Assembly: GCF_001412105.1 (NCBI RefSeq)
Contig: NZ_LKST01000003.1
Location: 186,001-250,000 of the forward strand
DNA length: 64,000 nucleotides
DNA from: Corynebacterium oculi
GTDB taxonomy: Bacteria > Actinomycetota > Actinomycetes > Mycobacteriales > Mycobacteriaceae
Direction: 5' to 3'
The translations under genes and the position numbers were made by a program. The notes under the pieces are model-generated. The model was not told the origin of the DNA, ran no database searches, and saw nothing but the letters and a program-made list of their open reading frames with translations. Below are positions 43,649 to 52,680 of this stretch, piece after piece (the stretch's first letter is position 1; every line of letters begins with the position of its first letter).

Positions 43649-45220
43649 ATGGTTCGAAGAAGGATCATCGCCCTGCTGGCGGCGATGGGGATAGCGGCAG
43701 GGGGATTAGCGGCCTGCGGCTCCGAGGACCCCACGGACTACATCACCGCCAATGGGTCAGAACCCCAAAATCCCCTGCTCCCCGGCATGACCAACGAGAC
43801 CGGCGGCGGCAGGGTGATAGAACTCCTCTACTCCGGGCTGGTGTCCTACGATCCGCAGGGCAAGCCCTATAACGAGGTGGCGGAGTCCATCGAGTCCGAG
43901 GACGGCAAGCACTACACCATCCGGCTCAAGCAGACCTCCTTTGCCGACGGCACCCCGGTCAAGGCCCAGAATTTCGTCCGGGCCTGGAACTACGTGGTGG
44001 AGCACTCCCAAACCCTGGAGTACGCCTTCCAGGGAATCGAAGGATACGAGGAGGGCATCGCGGAACTCCCCGGCGTGCAAGTGGTGGATGACTACACCTT
44101 CACCGTGGCCCTCAAGGAAGTACAGCGAGACTTTCCCACCCAACTGGGCTACCAGGCGTACTTCCCGCTGCCGGACTCCGCCTTTGCGGACATGGAGGCC
44201 TTTGGCCAAAACCCCGTGGGCAACGGGCCCTACCGCATGAACAAGTGGACGCACTATGACAGCATCACGCTGATCCCCAACGAGCACTACCAGGGCGCCC
44301 GGCAGGTGCACAATGACGGCGTGAAGTTCCTCTTCTACGCCTCCCTCGACGCGGCCTACGCCGACCTTTTGGCCAATAACCTCGACGTCCTCGACGCCGT
44401 GCCGGACTCCGCCTTTGCCACCCGGGAGGAGGAACTGGAGGGGCGCTCCGTGAACCAACCCGCCGCGATCTTCCAGGGCTTTGCGATCCCCGAACGCCTG
44501 GATCACTTTGCCGGGGAGGAGGGCGCCCTGCGCCGCCGGGCGATCTCCCTGGCCATCAACCGCGAGCAGGTCACGGACCTCATCTTCGAGGGCACGCGCA
44601 CCCCGGCCACGGACTTCACCTCGCCCACCATTCCCGGGCACGCGGATAACCTCCCCGGGGCGGAGGTGCTGGAGTATAACCCCGAGGAGGCCAAGCGGCT
44701 GTGGGCCCAGGCGGACGCCCTCTCCCCGTGGACCGGGGAATTCACCATCGGCTACAACGCCGACGGCGGACACCGGGCCTGGGTGGAGGCGGTGACCAAT
44801 CAGCTGCGCAACGCCCTGGGCATCGAGGCCCTGGGCAAGTCCTACCCAGATTTCAAGTCCCTGCGCGATGACGTGGGCCATCGCACCACCAGCGGCGCCT
44901 TCCGCGCCGGGTGGCAGGGCGATACCCCCTTGTTGAGCGACTTCCTCGTGGCCACGTTCAGCACCACGGGCGGCTCCAACGACACCGACTACTCCAACGC
45001 GGAGGTAGATAGGCAGATCGCCCTGGGAAAGGCCTCCGACACGATGGAGGAGGCCAACGAGCACTACAACCTCGCCCAGGTGCAGCTGCTCAAGGATCTC
45101 CCCACCATTCCGCTGTGGTACTCCAACACGGTGGGCGGGTACAGCGAAAACGTCAGCGACGTCGTGTTTACCTGGACCTCCCTGCCTGCTTTGGAGAAGG
45201 TAAGGAGGATCGAATCATGA
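43649..45220 (+). CDS. Oligopeptide ABC transporter substrate-binding lipoprotein
   Basis: A 523-residue lipoprotein: basic start MVRRR, hydrophobic helix and the lipobox GGLAACGS give a lipid-anchored mature protein. The family-5 solute-binding pattern is clear, with LLYSGLVSYDPQGKPYNEVA, LKQTSFADGTPVKAQNFVRA, VGNGPYRMNKW and FRAGWQGDTPLLSDFL. Binds di- or oligopeptides for import. AAGGAGG precedes the ATG, and ACAG-N6-CTGT at 43611-43624 is a possible operator. It is the first of four coupled genes. Confidence 0.93.
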   Translation: MVRRRIIALLAAMGIAAGGLAACGSEDPTDYITANGSEPQNPLLPGMTNETGGGRVIELLYSGLVSYDPQGKPYNEVAESIESEDGKHYTIRLKQTSFADGTPVKAQNFVRAWNYVVEHSQTLEYAFQGIEGYEEGIAELPGVQVVDDYTFTVALKEVQRDFPTQLGYQAYFPLPDSAFADMEAFGQNPVGNGPYRMNKWTHYDSITLIPNEHYQGARQVHNDGVKFLFYASLDAAYADLLANNLDVLDAVPDSAFATREEELEGRSVNQPAAIFQGFAIPERLDHFAGEEGALRRRAISLAINREQVTDLIFEGTRTPATDFTSPTIPGHADNLPGAEVLEYNPEEAKRLWAQADALSPWTGEFTIGYNADGGHRAWVEAVTNQLRNALGIEALGKSYPDFKSLRDDVGHRTTSGAFRAGWQGDTPLLSDFLVATFSTTGGSNDTDYSNAEVDRQIALGKASDTMEEANEHYNLAQVQLLKDLPTIPLWYSNTVGGYSENVSDVVFTWTSLPALEKVRRIES

Positions 45221-46143
45221 CCCGCTACGTGGGCCGCCGCCTGCTCCAGATGATCCCGGTGTTCTTTGGGGCCACCTTCCTGCTCTACGCCCTGGTGTTC
45301 CTCATGCCGGGCGATCCCGTGGCCGCCCTGGGCGGGGATCGCGGATTGAGCGATTCCGCCCGCCAGGCCATCGAGGAGGAATACAACCTGGATAAGCCCT
45401 TCCTGGTGCAGTACCTGCTCTACCTTGGGGGCATATTCACCCTGGACTTTGGCACCACCTTCTCCGGGCAGCCGGTCACCGAGGTCATGGCCAGGGCCTT
45501 CCCCGTGACCATCGTCCTGGCCGTCATGGCCCTGATCTTCGAGGCCGTGCTGGGAGTGCTCTTCGGCGTGATCGCCGGGGTGCGCAAGGGCGGGCTCTTT
45601 GATTCCACGGTGCTGGTGCTCTCCCTCCTGGTCATCGCGGTGCCGTCGTTCGTCATCGGCTTCGTGCTGCAATTCTTCGTGGGGGTGAAGTGGGAGTTGC
45701 TCCCCGCCACGGTGGGCAGCAACGAATCCCTCGTGGCGCTGATCCTCCCGGCGGTGGTGCTGGGTTCCCTCTCCTTCGCGTACGTTCTGCGGCTCACGCG
45801 GCAATCGGTGAGCGAGAACCTTGAGGCGGATTATGTGCGCACCGCCAAGGCCAAGGGGATCACCTCGCGCCGGGTGATGACGCATCACGTGCTGCGCAAC
45901 TCGCTCATTCCGGTGGTCACGTTCCTGGGAGCCGATCTGGGTGCTCTGATGGGCGGCGCGATCGTCACCGAGGGCATCTTTGGCATCAACGGCGTGGGCG
46001 GCGCGATCTATCAGGCCATTCTCAAGGGGGAACCCAGCACCGTCGTCTCCATCGCCACGGTGCTGGTGATCGTGTATATCCTGGCCAATTTGCTGGTGGA
46101 CATCCTGTACGCCGTGCTCGACCCGAGGATTCGTTATGTCTAA
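45217..46143 (+). CDS. Oligopeptide ABC transporter permease (OppB/DppB type)
   Basis: A 308-residue permease starting MTRYVGRRLLQMIPVFFGAT; the R-R-L-x-Q-x-I-P-V start and VFLMPGDPVAALGG are typical of DppB/OppB. The coupling-loop EAA motif appears as DYVRTAKAKGITSRRVMTHH. Six membrane helices are expected. Its ATG overlaps the stop of the binding-protein gene, and its stop overlaps the next permease, so the importer subunits are translationally coupled. Confidence 0.94.
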   Translation: MTRYVGRRLLQMIPVFFGATFLLYALVFLMPGDPVAALGGDRGLSDSARQAIEEEYNLDKPFLVQYLLYLGGIFTLDFGTTFSGQPVTEVMARAFPVTIVLAVMALIFEAVLGVLFGVIAGVRKGGLFDSTVLVLSLLVIAVPSFVIGFVLQFFVGVKWELLPATVGSNESLVALILPAVVLGSLSFAYVLRLTRQSVSENLEADYVRTAKAKGITSRRVMTHHVLRNSLIPVVTFLGADLGALMGGAIVTEGIFGINGVGGAIYQAILKGEPSTVVSIATVLVIVYILANLLVDILYAVLDPRIRYV

Positions 46144-47077
46144 TTACCCCTACCAAGAGCATTTTGTGGCGGACGCAGAAACCCCCAGGGAGGAATCGGA
46201 CGCCACCGGAGCAACCCACAATCCTCCCGCCTCGCAGTGGGCGGTGGCTTGGCGGCAGGTGCGGCGTCGTCCGCTCTTTTGGATCAGCGCCGCCCTGATC
46301 GCCGGGGCCGTGCTCATGGCGCTGTTCCCGCAGCTTTTTAGCTCCGCCGATCCCCGCGCCTGCGACCTCGCCCGCTCCCTGAACGGCCCAGAGGCCGGCC
46401 ACATCTTTGGCTTTGACCGCCAGGGCTGCGATATTTACGCCCGCACCGTGTATGGGGCGCGGGCCTCGGTGCTGGTGGGAACCCTCACCACCGCGCTGGT
46501 GGTGCTCATCGGCACCACCGTGGGGGCCGTGGCCGGGTACTTCGGCGGAATCGCGGACACGATTCTTTCTCGCCTCACGGACGTGTTCTTTGCCGTGCCG
46601 CTGGTGCTGGCGGCCATCGTGGTTATGCAGATGTTCCGGGATCACCGCACCATTCTCACGGTGGTGATCGTGCTGGGACTCTTCGGCTGGACGAGCATCG
46701 CGCGCATCACGCGCGGCACCGTGATGAGCGTGAAAAACGAGGAATACGTGACCGCCGCCCGCGCGATGGGGCAGCCGGGCTGGAAAACCCTCCTCACCCA
46801 CATTGTTCCCAACTCGGCGGCCCCCATCATCGTCTACGCCACGGTGGCCCTGGGCACCTTCATCGTGGCGGAAGCCACGCTATCCTTCCTGGGCATCGGG
46901 CTGCCCACCACCGTGGTGTCCTGGGGCGGGGATATTTCCGCCGCCCAGGCCAGCCTGCGCACCAAACCGATGGTGCTGTTTTATCCCGCGAGCGCCCTGG
47001 CGCTGACCGTGCTGAGTTTCATCATGATGGGCGACGTGGTGCGCGACGCCCTCGACCCGAAGGCGAGGAAGCGATGA
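46136..47077 (+). CDS. Oligopeptide ABC transporter permease (OppC/DppC type)
   Basis: A 313-residue permease with the N-terminal OppC helix preceded by RQVRRRPLFWISAALIAGAV. HIFGFDRQGCDIYARTVYGA is the DppC/OppC signature (usually GTDxxGRD), and the EAA loop is EYVTAARAMGQPGWKTLLTH. It ends LDPKARKR. It pairs with the upstream permease and overlaps the ATPase gene by ATGA. Confidence 0.94.
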   Translation: MSNYPYQEHFVADAETPREESDATGATHNPPASQWAVAWRQVRRRPLFWISAALIAGAVLMALFPQLFSSADPRACDLARSLNGPEAGHIFGFDRQGCDIYARTVYGARASVLVGTLTTALVVLIGTTVGAVAGYFGGIADTILSRLTDVFFAVPLVLAAIVVMQMFRDHRTILTVVIVLGLFGWTSIARITRGTVMSVKNEEYVTAARAMGQPGWKTLLTHIVPNSAAPIIVYATVALGTFIVAEATLSFLGIGLPTTVVSWGGDISAAQASLRTKPMVLFYPASALALTVLSFIMMGDVVRDALDPKARKR

Positions 47078-48630
47078 GCGCTAAGACCACCCCCACGCCG
47101 CTGCTACAGATCAGCGACCTCCACATCACCTTCCACGCCGCCGCCGGTGACGTCCACGCGGTCAAGGGCGCGAACCTCACGGTGTACCCCGGCCAGTCCG
47201 TGGCCATCGTGGGGGAGTCCGGCTCCGGCAAATCCACCACCGCCATGTCCGCGATGGGCCTGCTGCCGCCGAGCGCTCAGATCACCGCCGGAACCGTGAC
47301 CTTCGACGGCACGGACGTCACCCACCACACGGAAAAGCAATGGCAGCAGGTGCGCGGCCGGGAGATCGGCCTGGTGCCCCAGGACCCCATGAGCAACCTC
47401 AACCCCGTGTGGCGGGTGGGCTACCAGATCAACGAAGTCCCCGGTGAACACGACGTGGTGGCCCTGCTGGAGGAGGCCGGGCTGACCGACGCCGCCCGCC
47501 GCGCCAAGCAGTTCCCGCACGAATACTCAGGCGGCATGCGCCAGCGCGCGCTCATCGCCATGGGCCTAGCGGCGCGGCCCAAGTTGCTCATCGCGGACGA
47601 ACCCACCTCCGCCCTGGACGTGACCGTGCAAAAACTGATCCTGGATAACCTGGAGACCCTAACCAAGGAACTGGGCACCGCCGTGCTCTTTATCACCCAT
47701 GACCTCGGCCTGGCCGCCGAGCGCGCCGAACACCTGGTGGTGATGAACGGCGGCAAGGTGGTGGAATCCGGGCCCAGCCGCGAGATTCTGGCTAACCCGC
47801 AGCACCCCTACACCCAGCGCCTGGTGCAGGCCGCCCCGGCCGTGGGCACCCCCGGTGAGCCACGCCACCGTCCGGGGGAGGAGAAGGTGATCAGCGTGGA
47901 GCACCTGACCAAGGACTTTGGCAAGAACCGCGCCGTGGACGACGTCTCCTTTTACGTGCGCACCGGCACCACCACGGCGGTGGTGGGGGAATCCGGCTCC
48001 GGCAAGTCCACCGTGGCCAACATGATTCTGGGCCTGCTGCAACCCACCTCCGGGATCGTGCGCTACAAGGGCAAAAACCTCGACGAACTCTCGCGCCGCG
48101 AGAAGTTCGACATGCGTCGCCGCATGCAGGTGGTGTTCCAAAACCCCTACGGCTCGCTGGACCCCATGTACTCCATTCAGCGCTGCATCGAGGAGCCGAT
48201 GAAGATCCACGGCATAGGCCGCAAGCAGCGCGCGCAGCGGGTAGGCGAACTCCTAGAGATGGTGGCCATGCCGCGCTCGGTGGCGCGACGCTACCCCAAC
48301 GAACTCTCCGGCGGGCAGCGCCAACGCATCGCCATCGCCCGCGCGTTAGCGCTGGAACCGGAGGTGATCGTGCTGGATGAGGCGGTTTCCGCCCTGGACG
48401 TGGTGGTACAGGATCAGGTGCTCAGCCTGCTGGGCAGCCTGCAAGAGGAATTAGGGCTCTCCTACCTCTTTATCACCCACGACCTCGCCGTGGTGCGCCA
48501 CACCGCCGATGACGTGGTGGTCATGCGCGGCGGGAAGATCGTGGAGCGCGGGGCTACCGAGCAGATCTTCCGGCACCCCGAGCAGGAGTACACGCGCAAC
48601 CTTATCGACGCCGTGCCGGGGTGGGGGTGA
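47074..48630 (+). CDS. Oligopeptide ABC transporter fused double ATPase (OppDF type)
   Basis: A 518-residue protein with two ABC domains. Domain 1: GESGSGKST, signature YSGGMRQRALIAMGL, Walker B LLIADEPTSALDVT. Domain 2: GESGSGKSTVAN, Q-loop VVFQNPYGSLDPMY, signature LSGGQRQRIAIARAL, Walker B VIVLDEAVSALDVV, where the usual P after D-E is A. Fusions of OppD and OppF are common in actinobacteria. It completes the peptide importer. No hairpin terminator is seen after it. Confidence 0.94.
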   Translation: MSAKTTPTPLLQISDLHITFHAAAGDVHAVKGANLTVYPGQSVAIVGESGSGKSTTAMSAMGLLPPSAQITAGTVTFDGTDVTHHTEKQWQQVRGREIGLVPQDPMSNLNPVWRVGYQINEVPGEHDVVALLEEAGLTDAARRAKQFPHEYSGGMRQRALIAMGLAARPKLLIADEPTSALDVTVQKLILDNLETLTKELGTAVLFITHDLGLAAERAEHLVVMNGGKVVESGPSREILANPQHPYTQRLVQAAPAVGTPGEPRHRPGEEKVISVEHLTKDFGKNRAVDDVSFYVRTGTTTAVVGESGSGKSTVANMILGLLQPTSGIVRYKGKNLDELSRREKFDMRRRMQVVFQNPYGSLDPMYSIQRCIEEPMKIHGIGRKQRAQRVGELLEMVAMPRSVARRYPNELSGGQRQRIAIARALALEPEVIVLDEAVSALDVVVQDQVLSLLGSLQEELGLSYLFITHDLAVVRHTADDVVVMRGGKIVERGATEQIFRHPEQEYTRNLIDAVPGWG

Positions 48631-48635
48631 AGTTC

Positions 48636-48650
48636 CCCAGGTTTTGTTCC
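48636..48650. repeat. Left edge repeat of the three-gene island
   Basis: CCCAGGTTTTGTTCC followed by GTT resembles CCTGGGTTTTGTTTC plus GTT at 52446-52463 (15 of 18 bases) in the same orientation. The right-hand sequence is one arm of an insertion-element-like inverted repeat. The gene island lies exactly between them, so this may be the scar of the transfer event. Confidence 0.4.
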
Positions 48651-48763
48651 GTTTGAATAGATGGAGCATCTGGAGTCATGTTAAATAAATTTGTCCAGGA
48701 ATATTCAGAATGGCTATGCGCCATCTATTGAATTGGCTACGGGCGCCTGAAAAGGAAGGCTTT

Positions 48764-49678
48764 ATGAGTGGATCAAGTAGGGCAGGTGTAGGGGCGATAA
48801 TCGTGGCCATAGCTGTCCTATGGCAGGGAATCGGCACTGCGATAGTCGGAGCAAAAGTAGAACCAGAAATATCTACGTTTATTACGTTTTCAGCATTTTT
48901 GATTGCGGCAGTCATATCTACTGTGTTCTACGTAGCTTTCTACTGTAAAAAATCCCGAGAAACGAGAGTATGGCGGCGGCCCATGAAGATGGCAACTATA
49001 GTAAGTCTTAACCTATTCACAGCCGGCGCATTCTGTCTATTTTACGTGTCCACCACCTTGATTCAGACTACTGCAGCCAGTGTCATAGAAACAGGGATAG
49101 GTCCTTTCATTGTTGCAATGATTACGGCCTGGAAGGCACGAAGGTTTAGTAGTTCTTTGCTATCAACATTGGGGGTAGTGGTGCTGGCTCTCTGTTTTTT
49201 CTTTCTCGGAACGGAAGGCATCTCATCACAGTCCTACTTGGGTTTCGCTTTGGCCGTAGGTGCAGGAATTTCGGCGGTAGGAGTTCTGCACTCATCACGC
49301 TGGGCCGTCGAGCAAGGGAACAGCGTATTCGAAATTGCGGCAGTAAGGTTTCATCTAGCCTGGATTATCAGTGGCCTTGTGGCCTTCTTGTCTGTGGAGG
49401 CGGAGATGATTCGAGGCTCTACCCTGTCAATCGTCCTGTTGTCAGCGACCTGTATTACTCTCCCCATCCTGCTCTTGCGGTGGGGAATCACCTTGGCGTC
49501 TTCGCTCACCTCAGCACTGATCATCGCTACCCTTCCGGCTGTGGTAATGGCTTCCGAGGTTGCATTGGGAACTCAAGTTGATCCTTTTCAGTTGACGGTA
49601 CTAGCGCTCATTATGGTGATCGCCATAAGTCAAGCAATGTGGGGAACAAGGAGAACCAGTGAAGATACTAGTAGTTGA
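48764..49678 (+). CDS. EamA/DMT-type transporter
   Basis: About 304 residues from the ATG of MSGSSRAGVGAIIVAIAVLW, which has AAGGAAGG just upstream; an in-frame ATG at 48710 adds 18 residues. Around ten membrane helices in two similar halves fit the drug/metabolite transporter superfamily; FYVSTTLIQTTAASVIETGI and LTSALIIATLPAVVMASEV occupy the places of the conserved EamA repeats. Its end overlaps the ATP-grasp gene by 20 bases. In this setting it most likely exports the product made by the next two genes. GC is clearly lower than in the opp operon. Confidence 0.78.
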   Translation: MSGSSRAGVGAIIVAIAVLWQGIGTAIVGAKVEPEISTFITFSAFLIAAVISTVFYVAFYCKKSRETRVWRRPMKMATIVSLNLFTAGAFCLFYVSTTLIQTTAASVIETGIGPFIVAMITAWKARRFSSSLLSTLGVVVLALCFFFLGTEGISSQSYLGFALAVGAGISAVGVLHSSRWAVEQGNSVFEIAAVRFHLAWIISGLVAFLSVEAEMIRGSTLSIVLLSATCITLPILLLRWGITLASSLTSALIIATLPAVVMASEVALGTQVDPFQLTVLALIMVIAISQAMWGTRRTSEDTSS

Positions 49679-50888
49679 TGATTCTTCAAGCGGCACTGAA
49701 CTAGTTGCAGCCCTGCGTCAAAGGGGTGCAACGGTTGTGACTGTCAACCTGCCTCATGTCATTTCGGCAGACGAAGACGGGAGAATATCCGATCCTTGGG
49801 CTTTGAACTTACTCCATGAATGCGTCCAAGAGGGATATGACCTTGTTGTTCCTGGAAGTGAGTCGGGAGTATCTCTGGCTGAGTGGATTTCAGCTGAGCT
49901 GAAGCTACCACATAATAGTAGGGAAAAGATCTGGCACCGCCGCCATAAGCAAGGGGTGATTGAGGTTGCTCACCAGCATGGCCTACATGCCCCGAAATCT
50001 GTTACCATCACTCCTTTTTCCGTACAGGGTGGATTTTCCCTAGACCCGTCCCTTGTTGAGGACTGTGTTGTTAAGCCTGTGGGCAGTGGTGGTAGTGATC
50101 ACGTCTACTTTTGCAAGACAGAGTCTGAAACCATTCGAGCAATAAATACAATTCACAGCTCTACTACTTTGCTTGGAGAAAAGTCACCTTCTGTGGTTAT
50201 TCAGGAGTATGTAGAGGGTCCTCAGTATTTTGTTAATCTAGTCACAAGCGAAGGTTGTCATTTAGTGACCGAAGTTTTTCGTTATGGCATTAAAGAGGGG
50301 TCAGGTGCTCCCCATATATATTCGGCGATCACGGTTGACCCGGGGGACGGCCACTATTCCGGAGCGCTAGAATACACTCTATCTCTCCTTGATGCTTTGG
50401 GGGTAAGGTTTGGCGCTTCGCACGTGGAGTTGAGGTGGTCTAAGGGGCGGTGGGTTCTAATTGAATATAACGGTCGCTGTATGGGGCCTGAGGTGCCTGA
50501 TGAGGTCTACTTTCCCGCCCGAGGTTTCAGCCAGATAAGTGTTCTCGCCTCTATGCTAACGAATGGTTTACCGGCAGCCGAGCGGGAAGTACTCGCTGGA
50601 AATTCTGAGGGGTGCGTTGCTTGGCTTATGCCTACTCCGCAATCGAACGGAGTGCTTCAACAGTGTCACTGGGATCTTATCCAGAATTTCCCAACCGTCC
50701 GGAGAATTTCACATCTTCCGAAGGTTGGTTCGTATGTCGATAACTCGAATCGTGTAACAACGGGAGCGTTTGGCATGGTCTTTCTTGGCTCCTCTGATCG
50801 CAATGCTGTTGAGGCTGATCTGAAATCTCTCGAAGAATTGGACTCCCGTGGTGACTTGTACACCGTCACCGCCGGAAAGGTTATGTGA
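49659..50888 (+). CDS. ATP-grasp ligase
   Basis: A 409-residue ATP-grasp enzyme. The N-terminal Rossmann-like part begins MKILVVDDSSSG and includes LVVPGSESGVSLAEW; the central lysines and glycine loop are VVKPVGSGGSDHVYFCK; IQEYVEGPQYFVNLVTSEG is the second subdomain, and the metal site is LIEYNGRCMGPEVPDEVYFP (E...N). It resembles L-amino-acid ligases that join amino acids or small acids by an acyl-phosphate, as in BacD or CARNS. Its substrate is unknown. It overlaps both neighbours. Codon use is lower in GC and less biased than in flanking genes. Confidence 0.83.
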   Translation: MKILVVDDSSSGTELVAALRQRGATVVTVNLPHVISADEDGRISDPWALNLLHECVQEGYDLVVPGSESGVSLAEWISAELKLPHNSREKIWHRRHKQGVIEVAHQHGLHAPKSVTITPFSVQGGFSLDPSLVEDCVVKPVGSGGSDHVYFCKTESETIRAINTIHSSTTLLGEKSPSVVIQEYVEGPQYFVNLVTSEGCHLVTEVFRYGIKEGSGAPHIYSAITVDPGDGHYSGALEYTLSLLDALGVRFGASHVELRWSKGRWVLIEYNGRCMGPEVPDEVYFPARGFSQISVLASMLTNGLPAAEREVLAGNSEGCVAWLMPTPQSNGVLQQCHWDLIQNFPTVRRISHLPKVGSYVDNSNRVTTGAFGMVFLGSSDRNAVEADLKSLEELDSRGDLYTVTAGKVM

Positions 50889-52288
50889 TGACGGTCAGAG
50901 TTGCAGTTATTGGCGCGGGCGTTTCGGCTGCAACAATCGCGCGGCGAGTGTTTTCTACCTATTCCCATATTGAACTCACTATTTTTGACGCGACACCTCC
51001 TCAAAAACATCTCGCATTTGGTCAAGTTGATGAGCGTATGCTATGTAATACAAGCACTTCGGTAATGTCGATAGACGCCGAGGATCCACAAGACTTTGCT
51101 CGGTTCTTGGGATGCGGAACACTAGAATCCAGTTCTATTTTTCCTGCGAGAGAAAAATATGGTCACTATCTCCAGCAGGCCCTACTTCGAGAGGTTAGCA
51201 CTTCCCGTGATTGTCTTCGGTTCATACCTGATTCAGTAGTTTGTGTAGAGGATTCTACAGACCCTATTATTATTATTCATACCGGGCATCACGGTTTCTT
51301 TAAGGCTGATTTCGTTGTCATCACTGGTAATCAGAGAGTGCCGCGGATCCCTCCATCATGTCGATCATATCGTGGGGCAGCTCCAGTCTTTTCTAGCCCC
51401 TATGACCCTGGGTTTTTGGCGTGGTTGAAAGTGCACCCCGCTTCCCGCATCGGCATTTTAGGAACTGGTCTTTCTGCTGTTGACGCAGCACGGTTAGCGT
51501 TATTCGAAGGAGTGAAGGCAGTCATGCTCAGTCCCAGTGGGCAGTTGCCCGGCGTACGTACTTCGCTCCAGATAAATGCACCGAGTGAGATTTCGTCAAG
51601 TGAGTTTCGGTCTCACTCTCATAGTGTGGAGGATTTTAGAAAATACGCTACTTGGTGCGCAAATTCTCTTGGCTGGAACCCTGGACGTCTTAGGGAATAT
51701 ATTTGTAAGAACGGAACTGACCGCTTCTTGCTTGACTATGAACTAGCCGAAAATGGCTATTCTGTCTGGGAAAAGATGATCGGCCGGATGGTTGATCTAG
51801 CTAATCAGATCTGGTCACCGTTGATCGCCCCCTTAAGGTGCGCACTCCTAAATGGTATAGCAGATTGGATACGTCACTATGTGACTGCCATGCCTGTACA
51901 GAGCGCGAAAACCCTACAAGAAGGCTTTCATACAGGGAGTCTTATGCTGGCTTGCGGTGAAGGTATAGGGGAACAGGCTCGAAACGCTGTCGACCTCAAA
52001 GATACTTCTGGTAATTCTTACCGAGTCGAGGCGGTAGTCTGTGCCTGTGGCTATGAGAACTTAGGATGGGTCAGACAGGGTGAAGGTGTTTTTCCTGGTC
52101 AAATAAAACCAAACGTTTCTCGATGGGCCGGCACCCCTTTGAACAACGGGTGGGGTTCCGCGCGCGTTGGTGGCAGAGTTCTGTTTGCAGGAGAAGCGGC
52201 AGCACTGACTACTGCGATACCAAGCTATGCTCGCACCTCGGTCATGCAGGCGGTTTCGGTCATAGATTGGATTAACTCTGAAACATAG
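50888..52288 (+). CDS. FAD/NAD(P)-binding oxidoreductase (NAD_binding_9 type)
   Basis: A 466-residue flavoprotein. The FAD Rossmann motif is VAVIGAGVSAATIARRVF (GxGxxA), and AFGQVDERMLCNTSTSVMSI follows as in the FAD-NAD(P)-binding family PF13454. A second nucleotide site appears as IGILGTGLSAVDAARLAL. VLFAGEAAALTTAIPSYART near the end is the second FAD contact. Family members include amine and heteroatom oxygenase-like enzymes with few known substrates. The ATG shares one base with the stop of the ATP-grasp gene (TGATG), so it should act on the ligase's product or precursor. Confidence 0.8.
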   Translation: MTVRVAVIGAGVSAATIARRVFSTYSHIELTIFDATPPQKHLAFGQVDERMLCNTSTSVMSIDAEDPQDFARFLGCGTLESSSIFPAREKYGHYLQQALLREVSTSRDCLRFIPDSVVCVEDSTDPIIIIHTGHHGFFKADFVVITGNQRVPRIPPSCRSYRGAAPVFSSPYDPGFLAWLKVHPASRIGILGTGLSAVDAARLALFEGVKAVMLSPSGQLPGVRTSLQINAPSEISSSEFRSHSHSVEDFRKYATWCANSLGWNPGRLREYICKNGTDRFLLDYELAENGYSVWEKMIGRMVDLANQIWSPLIAPLRCALLNGIADWIRHYVTAMPVQSAKTLQEGFHTGSLMLACGEGIGEQARNAVDLKDTSGNSYRVEAVVCACGYENLGWVRQGEGVFPGQIKPNVSRWAGTPLNNGWGSARVGGRVLFAGEAAALTTAIPSYARTSVMQAVSVIDWINSET

Positions 52289-52291
52289 TGC

Positions 52292-52414
52292 GTGGCGGAT
52301 GCTCTCGAGGCTGCGGTTTCGTTGTGCTTCCCGGTTGATCGAGGAAGTGCTCTGCCTGTGGGGCTGCAGGTGACGTCGGATAAAGATGTATCGCTCTCCG
52401 GAGCGGATCAGTGA
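52292..52414 (+). pseudogene. Possible transposase/integrase-core remnant
   Basis: Forty codons read VADALEAAVSLCFPVDRGSA then LPVGLQVTSDKDVSLSGADQ before a stop. The spacing of 'D-A-L-E...L-P-V-x-L-x-x-T-S-D-x-x-x-S' resembles the second-aspartate region of IS3/IS2-type DDE transposases (normally T-D-N-G-S). It lies directly upstream of the inverted-repeat element. The match is short, so this is tentative. Confidence 0.35.
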
Positions 52415-52445
52415 TCACTGCGTGTTCTTCTAAGTATTGAAGTGC

Positions 52446-52565
52446 CCTGGGTTTTGTTTCGTTGTCTTGGACAGACGCAGTTGCCTGCCACGCTCCTTGA
52501 ACTCTTATGAGTATCGGGGTCGTGGCCCTCATCCTTGTTGATGTTATCGAGGAACAAAACCCAGG
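52446..52565. mobile_element. 120-bp inverted-repeat-bounded element (IS remnant or MITE-like)
   Basis: CCTGGGTTTTGTT at 52446-52458 and AACAAAACCCAGG at 52553-52565 are perfect 13-bp inverted repeats enclosing 94 bases with no gene. A third related copy stands left of the island at 48636. The arms look like the ends of an insertion sequence whose transposase has been lost. Beyond it, to the aceB terminator, nothing else is visible. Confidence 0.6.
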
Positions 52566-52601
52566 ACGCTCCAATCCGGAATTGGAGGAATAAGAGGAAC
52601 A

Positions 52602-52644
52602 TAAAAGCGCCCCGCCGACCAGGAAAATACCGTGGTCGGCGGGG
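52602..52644 (-). terminator. Terminator of aceB
   Basis: A perfect 12-bp stem, CCCCGCCGACCA (52610-52621) with TGGTCGGCGGGG (52633-52644), is followed on the minus strand by CGC and TTTT. It lies 36 bases past the aceB stop. Confidence 0.9.
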
Positions 52645-52680
52645 TACTCTGCACTTAATGGAGCAAACGGATCAGGAAGA

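Noticed and set aside
52272..52574. Minus-strand 100-codon open frame right of the island
   Set aside because: It runs across the inverted-repeat element and a transposase-like remnant and has no ribosome site; treated as non-coding.
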